The position numbers were made by a program, and so were the translations under genes. The notes beneath the pieces are model-generated. The model saw only the letters and a program-made list of their open reading frames with translations, did no database searches and was not told the DNA's origin. DNA of 5,226 nt from Korarchaeum sp964519515 (lineage in GTDB: Archaea > Korarchaeota > Korarchaeia > Korarchaeales > Korarchaeaceae), in assembly GCA_964519515.1 (NCBI GenBank), contig CAZFIJ010000064.1, positions 1 through 5,226 of the forward strand. The letters are read 5' to 3'. The stretch's first letter is position 1. Every line of letters begins with the position of its first letter. Below are positions 1-5,226 of this stretch, piece by piece.

Positions 1-1111
1 CGTACTTATGGATATCCTCTCCCCTGGTTAGCGTTTTTCCATGCTGATGTTGGAGCATCCCTATCATAGTCTTGACTAAAGTGGATTTCCCCGATCCGTT
101 CATCCCTATCACCCCCAGGAAGTCCCCCTCGTATACAGTCAGGCTCACGTTATCCAAAGCCCTGACCCTCCCCGGATACTCGAAAGTCAGATCCCTCACC
201 TCTATTATCGCTCTCTCATTCCTCCTCTGCTCGAAGCTCAGCTCACCTGAGACCCTGATCTTTCCATCCTTTATGAACTTAGATAACATCTCATTTGCCT
301 CTAACTCGTTTATCGGAACTTCTTCTGTGTTCAATCCTCTCTTCGCGAGTTCATATGTCAAGATAGCGACATCAGGCGCCTTTACTCCAGCTCTCTCCAT
401 CAATTCGACATCAGAGAATATCTCCTTAGGGCTTCCAATCGCCAACAGGTTTCCATCCTTAAGTACGATGACTTTATCAGCTATCTCAGCTATCTCCTCA
501 GTCTGATGGGTAGTTATCACCATAGTGACACCCCTCCTCTTCAGTTCCTTGAGAGTAGCCATGACCTCCCTGACGCCCACGGGATCGAGCTGAGATGTGG
601 GCTCATCCAATACCAGGACCCTAGATCTCATCGCTAGAGCTGAAGCTAAGACGAGCCTCTGCTTCTGTCCCCCAGATAGCTCGTCTGGGGACCTCTCCTC
701 CAGGCCACTTAAACCAGTGACTTCTAGAGCCCATTTCACATTAGCTAATATCTCCTCCTTGCTCAACCCCAGATTGCTGGGGCCGAAGGCTACCTCCATG
801 AAGACAGTGGGGGAGAATATCTGAGAATCCGGGTCCTGAAGTACTATAGAAACCTGCCTAGAGAGATCTCTCATCGAAGAATCCTTAGGCTGAATTCCAG
901 CGACGCTCACCTTTCCCTTTATCGTCCCCCCGTATATGTGCGGTATCACTCCAGATAATAAGTAGCATAGGGTAGTCTTACCTGCTCCATTCTCACCAAC
1001 TACAGCGACAGCTTCCCCTTCCTCAACAAAAAAAGAGATATTTTTGAGGGCAACAGTGCCATCTGGGTATGTGAAAGTGACGTCTTCGAGCTCAATGACT
1101 CTTCCAGGCAT
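1..1111 (-). CDS. ECF-type ABC transporter, double ATP-binding protein (EcfA/CbiO-like), C-terminus cut by window edge
   Basis: This is the ATPase that would power uptake by the membrane proteins encoded just upstream, acting on the cytoplasmic face. Direct translation from the ATG at 1111 gives 370 residues with no stop before base 1. The first ATPase domain is complete: Walker A GENGAGKT (39-46), Q-loop Gln92 within QDPDSQIF, signature LSGGQ (145-149), Walker B VLVLDEP with Asp169/Glu170, D-loop SQLD (173-176) and switch His202. The second domain begins near residue 302 and has Walker A GMNGSGKST (336-344) before the sequence ends. The QDPDSQIF..TV..EVAFGP..LGL block matches the Q-helix region typical of EcfA/CbiO ATPases, which argues for an ECF transporter over other ABC importers. 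The start is set by GGAGGAG at 1125-1119, seven bases upstream, which begins in the stop codon of the preceding gene. Tandem ATPase fusions are known in archaeal ECF systems. The substrate cannot be read from this gene. Confidence 0.95.
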   Translation of the reverse strand, partial: MPGRVIELEDVTFTYPDGTVALKNISFFVEEGEAVAVVGENGAGKTTLCYLLSGVIPHIYGGTIKGKVSVAGIQPKDSSMRDLSRQVSIVLQDPDSQIFSPTVFMEVAFGPSNLGLSKEEILANVKWALEVTGLSGLEERSPDELSGGQKQRLVLASALAMRSRVLVLDEPTSQLDPVGVREVMATLKELKRRGVTMVITTHQTEEIAEIADKVIVLKDGNLLAIGSPKEIFSDVELMERAGVKAPDVAILTYELAKRGLNTEEVPINELEANEMLSKFIKDGKIRVSGELSFEQRRNERAIIEVRDLTFEYPGRVRALDNVSLTVYEGDFLGVIGMNGSGKSTLVKTMIGMLQHQHGKTLTRGEDIHKY

Positions 1112-1118
1112 GAAAAGG

Positions 1119-1125
1119 CTCCTCC
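1119..1125 (-). promoter_or_regulatory. Shine-Dalgarno site of the ATPase gene, overlapping the upstream stop
   Basis: The minus strand reads TGGTAGGAGGAGCCTTTTC before the ATG at 1111. The TAG stop of the 256-residue membrane protein shares its last G with the GGAGGAG ribosome site. This suggests translational coupling of the two subunits. Confidence 0.75.
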
Positions 1126-1895
1126 TACCATATCGCCCCAGCCACCTTAGGCAGCCCGCTCCTCTTCAGCCCTTCTATTATCGGTATCGCTATTATAGTT
1201 ATTATCACGCAGAAGACGGGGATCCATATCAAGTATACGCTGACTGTAGCTATCGTTAAGGACACGGGATACTTATAGACGTACCAATACGGGTATTCCC
1301 AAGGCATCCACCATAGGAACATACCTATCAATATCGTGAAGTACATCGCGATGAACCTCTTCGCCCCAGTAGCTTCCCTTATCAATCTAGGCAGGGTCCT
1401 GAACCCTACGGGAGTCAGGAGCACGATTATCCAAGGCAACCAAGTGGGCAGGAATAGGGAGAAGTAGAGGGGTTGAGGAGCTGCATCGAAACCACCAGCG
1501 GGTCCCGGGATGTAATAAGGCACTAAGTTTATTGTTATGGCCTGACTCACGTATAATATCATCAATACTATGTAGTACTTCATCTTGTTAGCGTTCATCG
1601 TTAAACCAACTGCTATAGCCGGCATCGTGCCCGTCAATATGACATCGATTATGCCCAGAGGGTACGCTGCTGGTGAGAGGACCCAGCCTATGAGACCGCC
1701 TATGAAAGCGCTGAGCGTTGCCGCTGGTAGGCCTAATATGAAAGGAGCTATCGCTGCTAGTGGAAGTGAGAGAGGCCAATAACCTCCTCCTCCGACGTAA
1801 GGGAATATCGGGACTATGCTAGTAGCCCCCAATAATGCTGAATAGAGGGCTATCCAAGAGACAGGAGCCCTCCTCTCGGCGACGAACTCACTCAT
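1125..1895 (-). CDS. Polytopic membrane protein, putative ECF transporter substrate-binding (S) component
   Basis: This 256-residue integral membrane protein is probably the subunit that selects the substrate for the downstream double ATPase. Hydrophobic segments lie near residues 13-33, 40-73 (a long or paired segment), 79-99, 104-126, 142-164, 178-198 and 211-240, so six or seven helices. The N-terminal part, with a Gly35-38 run and a GxPAATLSAFIGGLIGWVLSP stretch, resembles the 'fold plus GG' pattern of S components. This is pattern resemblance, not a verified family match. It lacks the metal-binding N-terminal MHI start of CbiM/NikM, so cobalt or nickel is unlikely. Residues 195-210 are strikingly aromatic (9 of 16 are Trp or Tyr). 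The start is supported by GGAGGT at 1908-1903, seven bases away. The gene lies 4 bp after the 69-residue protein and 13 bp before the ATPase. It could instead be another kind of ABC membrane subunit; no clear EcfT Ala-Arg motif is seen. Confidence 0.65.
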   Translation of the reverse strand: MSEFVAERRAPVSWIALYSALLGATSIVPIFPYVGGGGYWPLSLPLAAIAPFILGLPAATLSAFIGGLIGWVLSPAAYPLGIIDVILTGTMPAIAVGLTMNANKMKYYIVLMILYVSQAITINLVPYYIPGPAGGFDAAPQPLYFSLFLPTWLPWIIVLLTPVGFRTLPRLIREATGAKRFIAMYFTILIGMFLWWMPWEYPYWYVYKYPVSLTIATVSVYLIWIPVFCVIITIIAIPIIEGLKRSGLPKVAGAIW

Positions 1896-1899
1896 AAGA

Positions 1900-2109
1900 T
1901 CAACCTCCCTTGAGCTTCCCCCAAACAGTGAAGATTATCCCTAGCACGAGTAGAGCGATAATAGTGTAGTTGAAGAGGTCTAGGGAGATCTGTTTCTTTG
2001 GAGGGAGTACGTAAATGTTATATAGCTGCCCTAGGATCGCTATCACTCCCGCTATTATGAGGAAGAGCCCCACATAATACAAAAGGATTTTCGGCGCCTT
2101 CTGACTCAT
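1900..2109 (-). CDS. Small two-helix membrane protein, first gene of the ECF-like operon
   Basis: I do not recognise a family for this 69-residue protein. It has two clear hydrophobic helices, about residues 9-28 and 47-64, joined by an 18-residue loop containing the pair Pro36-Pro37 followed by Lys-Lys. Both ends carry lysines (SQKAPK at the N-terminus, KLKGG at the C-terminus), which fits both termini in the cytoplasm and the loop outside. It is preceded by a good promoter and an AGGTG ribosome site, and its stop lies 4 bp before the putative S component, so it is a genuine gene and not a chance ORF. Its size, topology and position recall accessory subunits such as CbiN in cobalt ECF systems, but no CbiN sequence signature is visible. 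An assembly or coupling role in the transporter is inference from position only. Confidence 0.75.
   Translation of the reverse strand: MSQKAPKILLYYVGLFLIIAGVIAILGQLYNIYVLPPKKQISLDLFNYTIIALLVLGIIFTVWGKLKGG
1903..1908 (-). promoter_or_regulatory. Shine-Dalgarno site of the putative S-component gene
   Basis: GGAGGT on the minus strand lies within the last two codons of the 69-residue gene and abuts its TGA stop, seven bases before the ATG at 1895. It fixes the start of the putative S component and couples its translation to the upstream gene. Confidence 0.75.
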
Positions 2110-2116
2110 ATATAGG

Positions 2117-2155
2117 CACCTGCAGAAAGCGAGTCCGATACTTTAAATACTTTTC
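2117..2155 (-). promoter_or_regulatory. Archaeal promoter (BRE and TATA box) and ribosome site of the transporter operon
   Basis: On the minus strand a purine-rich BRE-like CGAAAA (2155-2150) is followed by the TATA box GTATTTAAAG (2150-2141). The expected transcription start, about 25 bases downstream, falls near 2120. That would leave a very short leader holding AGGTG (2121-2117), which pairs with the 16S 3' end seven bases before the ATG at 2109. The spacing is consistent throughout and marks the operon start here. Confidence 0.7.
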
Positions 2156-2224
2156 GTCTAAAGTTTTTCTATAACGTGCCGTTGAGATATTAAAGAGAGT
2201 GACATATTAGTTCGCCAGTTTATT

Positions 2225-2231
2225 AGAAAAA
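2225..2231 (-). terminator. Possible weak T-tract terminator after the nucleotidyltransferase gene
   Basis: About 36 bases past the TAA stop of the nucleotidyltransferase gene, the minus strand has a single run of five Ts followed by CT. Archaeal polymerase can stop at such tracts without a hairpin, but this one is short and alone. The rest of the 157 bp gap (2110-2266) is AT-rich and shows no gene or RNA that I can recognise. Confidence 0.35.
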
Positions 2232-2266
2232 GCACGCTCTGGAATGGAGTAAACTGAGTAATTAAT

Positions 2267-3103
2267 TTATCTAACTATTTCCTCCACATCCCTCCACCAT
2301 TTCTTGTTCGTGCCTTCCTTCGCTCTCTTCATCCAGTTCTTCGACTTGGGTTCCTCCTCTATTATCTTGAGCAGTAGATCGACTTGCCTAATTACTTTCT
2401 CCATTTCCTCCTCCCTCAGCCTCCCCTCCTTAACCATCTGATTTGCATATGCCTTTACTTTCTTCAAATTCTCAACGGAATCGTACCAAAAGCCCCAATC
2501 ATCCGCTAAGACTTTAGCTATGTACTTAGCGTTGATCTTCCCCTCTCCCTCCTCTTCCGCTAGCTCATGAGTCAAGAATAAGACTATCAGATCGACTAAG
2601 TCCTTCGGGTTTATCTCGTGAATCTGCAGTTTCTCCAAGACTACATCAGTCGGTGTTATCGCATATTTCGAGAGCTCAAGCCTCCCCTTCCCGGGTTCCT
2701 CACCGAAGTCGACATCGTGACAGAACTCTAACTTGTTGAAGAACACATCTACATGGAACTTACCCTCTGGATGGTAGTATATCAACCTCCTATCGCTGAA
2801 GAGTATGTTCACCATCCTGTCCGGCAGGAACCCGAGTTCTTTCTCAAATACTTCCTTGAGCTTCTTCGCTTGTTTCTTGTAGGCCATGAGATCTAGATCT
2901 GTGAACATAGGGACGCCCGCCCCGAACCTAGTTGAGTGTATCTCCCTAGCTCTAGCATCCCTCTCAGTGTGTATATAGACGGCCATAGCCCCCAATATCC
3001 TAGCTACGATGCCACGCTCCTCTAACTTATCTATTATAGCTTTGCACTCCCTCACGAACTCCTCAGGATCTAACTCAACGAAGTGGATCCCCCCATGGCT
3101 CAT
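2267..3103 (-). CDS. AbiEii-like nucleotidyltransferase (MNT fold), orphan of any AbiEi antitoxin
   Basis: This 278-residue protein carries the nucleotidyltransferase motifs of the AbiEii family in order: GAMAVYIH (38-45), then T68-D69-L70-D71 with the paired metal-binding aspartates, the third carboxylate Asp119 in HVDVFF (117-122), and EKLQIHEINPKDLVDL (157-172), which matches the KLxA...KDxxDL motif of AbiEii proteins. All expected catalytic residues are present, so it is probably active in transferring NMP from NTP to an RNA or protein target. Residues 180-278 are helical and highly charged, with a Trp/Lys-rich tail (KKWW at 267-270), possibly for nucleic-acid binding. The chosen ATG at 3103 follows GAGGG (3114-3110) by six bases and lies 2 bp after the phosphoesterase stop. 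A TTG at 3124 would add seven residues and overlap the upstream gene, which is less likely. Its substrate and any toxin role are unknown. Confidence 0.82.
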   Translation of the reverse strand: MSHGGIHFVELDPEEFVRECKAIIDKLEERGIVARILGAMAVYIHTERDARAREIHSTRFGAGVPMFTDLDLMAYKKQAKKLKEVFEKELGFLPDRMVNILFSDRRLIYYHPEGKFHVDVFFNKLEFCHDVDFGEEPGKGRLELSKYAITPTDVVLEKLQIHEINPKDLVDLIVLFLTHELAEEEGEGKINAKYIAKVLADDWGFWYDSVENLKKVKAYANQMVKEGRLREEEMEKVIRQVDLLLKIIEEEPKSKNWMKRAKEGTNKKWWRDVEEIVR

Positions 3104-3105
3104 GA

Positions 3106-4065
3106 TCAACCCTCTATCTTCCAATAATTCTTGAGACCATCGGGTTCGAGCTCTATCACGAAGCCCCTCAAGAGGCCCTCGCTGTACTCACTCCCCGGAT
3201 TGATCACGACAGTCTTCCCCACTTTATCGCTAGCGTAACTCTCATGTATATGGCCATGCAGCCCCATCAATGGTTGATATTGCTCTATCAACTTCCTGAC
3301 AGCTTTTGAACCGACGTGAATTAATACAGGCTTCCCACCGACGTAAACTGGCTTCAAATTCTTATCCAGCTTAGGGGCGAGGTCGAGCTTAGTATCGTAT
3401 GGAGGGCAGTGGAAGTTGAAGAGAGCCTTACTGAAGTCCTTGACCCCCGATTTCTCTATCTTCTCCCTCAATATCTTCTCCAGTTTGTCCTCAGGAGCTT
3501 CCCTAGGCGTGTTCCATGGTGTTGGATTCACGTACTCATGACTTATTATCTGATAACCGTAATTCAGCTCTACCGTCTTATCCAGAGGGTATATCACGCC
3601 CCTGTCCTCATAGCTCTTTATCGTCTCATCTATGTACTGCTCATCATCATTGCCCGGCATCACTATCGATGTGACGCTCTTCACATCTACTTTCTCTATT
3701 AGTAGATCGAGCCATTTCCTTATCCTCTCGACCATCAACTCCTTGAATAAATCCTCCTGCTTCTTCGGATCAGCAGCTATCTCCTGAGCTTGTTGAGGGG
3801 TCAGCACTACATAGTAATATGAGAAGCTCTCTATCCTATCCATCAGTTCCTGAAGCTCCTCCTTGCTCTTAGCAGTGTACTTCCTCCCTATTATCTCAGC
3901 TTCATAATGGTCTCCTTTATCGAAGATAGGGACTATAGCCTTGCCCGTTAGGTCCCCCGCTAGGATTATGACGTTCGCTCTATACACGTTGACTGCATTG
4001 AGCCACTTCCTCCAAACTACAGTATTTCCGTGAATATCGGCTGCGAAGAACACCCTCACGGTCAT
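3106..4065 (-). CDS. Calcineurin-like metallophosphoesterase
   Basis: This 319-residue enzyme has the full set of metal-binding motifs of the calcineurin-like phosphoesterase superfamily: DIHGN (Asp10, His12), GDLTG (Asp38), GNDD (Asn139), FHCPP (His219) and GLHGHIH (His270, His272, His274). It should be a soluble, two-metal hydrolase acting on a phosphomonoester or phosphodiester; the substrate cannot be told. The third motif is GNDD where many relatives have GNHE, so the usual catalytic His is replaced by Asp140. About 100 residues separate GDLTG and GNDD, longer than in compact members. That insert (about 42-130) is charged and helical and may form a cap. The start is the ATG at 4065, preceded by GAGGTG at five bases. 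An in-frame ATG at 4083 would add six residues but has only a weak ribosome site. It is the first gene of a pair with the nucleotidyltransferase, whose start is 2 bp beyond its TGA. Confidence 0.92.
   Translation of the reverse strand: MTVRVFFAADIHGNTVVWRKWLNAVNVYRANVIILAGDLTGKAIVPIFDKGDHYEAEIIGRKYTAKSKEELQELMDRIESFSYYYVVLTPQQAQEIAADPKKQEDLFKELMVERIRKWLDLLIEKVDVKSVTSIVMPGNDDEQYIDETIKSYEDRGVIYPLDKTVELNYGYQIISHEYVNPTPWNTPREAPEDKLEKILREKIEKSGVKDFSKALFNFHCPPYDTKLDLAPKLDKNLKPVYVGGKPVLIHVGSKAVRKLIEQYQPLMGLHGHIHESYASDKVGKTVVINPGSEYSEGLLRGFVIELEPDGLKNYWKIEG
3110..3114 (-). promoter_or_regulatory. Ribosome site that decides the nucleotidyltransferase start
   Basis: GAGGG lies inside the final codons of the metallophosphoesterase gene, six bases before the ATG at 3103. 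It favours that ATG over the in-frame TTG at 3124 and implies coupled translation of the two enzymes. Confidence 0.6.
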
Positions 4066-4070
4066 ACTGG

Positions 4071-4076
4071 CACCTC
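4071..4076 (-). promoter_or_regulatory. Ribosome site that decides the metallophosphoesterase start
   Basis: GAGGTG on the minus strand is an exact match to the archaeal anti-SD complement and sits five bases before the ATG at 4065. It lies between that ATG and the upstream in-frame ATG at 4083, so the shorter 319-residue product is favoured. Confidence 0.7.
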
Positions 4077-4095
4077 GCCTCATTGGGACGCAACC

Positions 4096-4130
4096 TAATA
4101 AACTTTTCTAAGACGTAAATTTATTTATTC
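4096..4130 (-). promoter_or_regulatory. Promoter region of the phosphoesterase-nucleotidyltransferase operon
   Basis: Two AT-rich elements are possible. The nearer is GAAAAG (BRE-like, 4108-4103) followed by TTTATTA (4102-4096), which would start transcription near 4074, just in front of the GAGGTG site. The farther is AATAAATAAATTTA (4129-4116), which would start near 4098. The nearer one would exclude the ATG at 4083 from the message. The sequence alone does not settle which is used. Confidence 0.5.
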
Positions 4131-4138
4131 TTAAGGCT

Positions 4139-4166
4139 AAAAAATGTAAAAAATAATTAAAAAGAA
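4139..4166 (-). terminator. T-tract terminator after the permease gene
   Basis: Read on the minus strand, the permease stop is followed within about 15 bases by a series of T runs of 5, 6 and 6 (4163-4159, 4153-4148, 4144-4139). Repeated T tracts without a hairpin are the normal intrinsic terminator in archaea. It separates the permease from the next promoter, which begins about 10 bases later. Confidence 0.75.
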
Positions 4167-4181
4167 GGGGGTTCGGATTGG

Positions 4182-5226
4182 TCACGCCGGCGGTATCTCC
4201 GTGTAGATCGTCTTCACGTCTATCCCGCGTTTCGTGTTGTATACCATGAACGCTGTGAATATCAGTGCTCCTACACCCATCCAAGCTGATTGCTGCAGGG
4301 CTATGTCAGTTGAATAAGCTCCCCAGTAGTAGAATATCTCATGAGTCGTCACGTAGAAGAAGAAGAAGTTAGCGGCCCATCCCCATAGCCCTAGGATCGT
4401 CAGTATAGGTACGCCAGCTATCTCCCACTTGTAAGGCGACTTCTCATACAAGTCTCTCCTCAAGTAGGGCAGCACAGCAGCAGCGAGGCAAGCTAGCATG
4501 ACGGCGAATTGATACAAGTTGCTAGTATCAGCAGCTGCAGCCCAATCGCCTCCAGCTGTGAGGGCCACTCCGAAGATGCCTCCTATTAAAGTGAGAGTGA
4601 CAGCCCAGTACGGCGTGTGGAACCTCGAATCTACTGCTGCGAACATCTCCGGGAAGAACCTGTCGAAAGCCCAAGCGAATATCATCCTGCTAGCGACTAC
4701 GAAGAAGGCAGGTATGTCCTTCAGGAGTACTATACCCACTAACGCTCCGTTCGTTATCTGGAGCCACTCCATGCCCTTAGGCACTAACGGTATCGTGAAG
4801 GAAGTGACTACCCTAGGCGGTAGTAAGTGAGTTGATGGTACTCCCAGTAGACTCGCTACACCATCAGATCCTAACTTGACCATGAGGTAGTTGTAGAGAG
4901 CGGTGAAGTAGACCCTATCAACTGGTATATTATTCTTAGCGAGGTAGTCCAGAGCGCCTGGTACCTTAGCGAGCACCTCCTGAGGTACGATATAAGCTGT
5001 ATAGGCGAGGAAGGGCAGCGTTATATAGTAGAGCATTATTAAGATCGTTCCAGCAACCTGTGCGACAAATAGAGATCTTCCGGGGGACTCCAGCTCGCCT
5101 CCAACGAATACACCTGAGACTATCCCTATATAAGCCCAGATAGCCCCTACTCCAGCCGCTATCGTCGCCCCCCAATCGAATGGAGCCACTGGGAGGTCGC
5201 CTTCTTTCATACCTATCTCGAACGCC
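4182..5226 (-). CDS. APC-superfamily (amino-acid type) permease, N-terminus cut by window edge
   Basis: This is the C-terminal part (347 visible residues) of a secondary transporter in the cytoplasmic membrane, probably taking up amino acids or related compounds. The frame stays open to the right edge (AFEIG precedes the Met at 5210), so that Met is internal and not the start. Numbering from it, FDWGA..AIWAYIGIVSGVFVGGELESPGRS (11-45) matches the sixth helix and following GE..xPxR loop of APC transporters, and ASRMIFAWAFDRFFPEMFAAVDSRFHTPYWAV (172-203) matches the conserved SR...A.dr..P......TP motif after helix 8. Hydrophobic segments near 13-39, 46-74, 155-182, 199-220, 233-250, 262-287 and 308-325 fit helices 6 to 12. 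The loop between the helices assigned as 7 and 8 is about 80 residues, longer than usual. It ends at a TGA followed by a T-tract terminator, so it belongs to a separate transcript from the genes to its left. The substrate is not determinable. Confidence 0.88.
   Translation of the reverse strand, partial: AFEIGMKEGDLPVAPFDWGATIAAGVGAIWAYIGIVSGVFVGGELESPGRSLFVAQVAGTILIMLYYITLPFLAYTAYIVPQEVLAKVPGALDYLAKNNIPVDRVYFTALYNYLMVKLGSDGVASLLGVPSTHLLPPRVVTSFTIPLVPKGMEWLQITNGALVGIVLLKDIPAFFVVASRMIFAWAFDRFFPEMFAAVDSRFHTPYWAVTLTLIGGIFGVALTAGGDWAAAADTSNLYQFAVMLACLAAAVLPYLRRDLYEKSPYKWEIAGVPILTILGLWGWAANFFFFYVTTHEIFYYWGAYSTDIALQQSAWMGVGALIFTAFMVYNTKRGIDVKTIYTEIPPA

Noticed and set aside
72..506. Plus-strand 144-codon frame
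   Set aside because: It lies wholly opposite the double ATPase gene, whose minus-strand frame holds Walker A, Q-loop and linker sequence. The plus frame is Ser/Pro-rich with no recognisable motif.
597..824. Plus-strand 75-codon frame
   Set aside because: It is antisense to the LSGGQ and Walker B region of the ATPase and is a shadow of that conserved coding sequence.
1588..1779. Second minus-strand frame inside the membrane protein gene
   Set aside because: It is out of frame within the S-like gene, has Ser/His-rich low-quality composition and no ribosome site. The minus-strand frame at 4966-5175 inside the permease was rejected for the same reason.
1125..1895. CbiM/NikM cobalt or nickel S component
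   Set aside because: Those proteins begin with a metal-binding MHI motif. This one begins MSEFVAERR and shows no His-rich N-terminus.
2110..2266. Small RNA or tRNA gene in the intergenic gap
   Set aside because: I found no cloverleaf, T-loop sequence or strong hairpin. The gap is accounted for by a weak T tract and the promoter of the next operon.
3104..3124. TTG start at 3124 for the nucleotidyltransferase
   Set aside because: It would overlap the phosphoesterase gene and lacks a good ribosome site, while the ATG at 3103 has GAGGG at six bases.
3409..3702. Plus-strand 97-codon frame
   Set aside because: It is antisense to the middle of the phosphoesterase gene, which carries the GNDD and FHCPP motifs; there is no ribosome site or promoter for it.
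4519..4830. Plus-strand 103-codon frame
   Set aside because: It is antisense to the APC permease, including its conserved SR...P...TP motif region; the composition is that of a mirror frame.

Overview
This window looks like archaeal DNA from a hyperthermophile of the Thermoproteota/Korarchaeota sort. The signs are moderate GC, heavy use of AGG/AGA and ATA codons, AT-rich TATA-type promoters, strong Shine-Dalgarno (SD) sites complementary to the archaeal 16S 3' end, a T-tract terminator, and many Lys/Glu-rich proteins. The resemblance to Korarchaeum is an impression and was not tested. Every supported gene is on the minus strand, so the window is read from high to low coordinates. Both ends cut through genes.

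Region by region: (1) 5226-4182 holds the C-terminal part of an APC-superfamily (amino-acid type) permease, transmembrane segments about 6 to 12, followed by a run of T tracts acting as terminator. (2) 4130-2267 is a two-gene operon: a calcineurin-like metallophosphoesterase and, 2 bp after its stop, an AbiEii-like (MNT-fold) nucleotidyltransferase. No AbiEi-type antitoxin is present. This is the least conventional unit here. (3) 2155-1 is a transporter operon of the energy-coupling-factor (ECF) type: a 69-residue two-helix membrane protein, a 256-residue polytopic protein resembling an S component, and a double-domain EcfA-type ATPase that runs off the left edge. Gaps are 4 and 13 bp, and both SD sites overlap the preceding stop codon.

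The ATPase gene, from 1111 to the window edge, is open to base 1 with no stop codon, so an ORF caller requiring a stop could miss it. It is clear from direct translation of the minus strand. No EcfT-like T component is visible; if the transporter is complete, it probably lies left of base 1.

No tRNA, rRNA, CRISPR array, insertion sequence or long repeat was found. The two intergenic gaps (4066-4181 and 2110-2266) hold only terminator and promoter signals.
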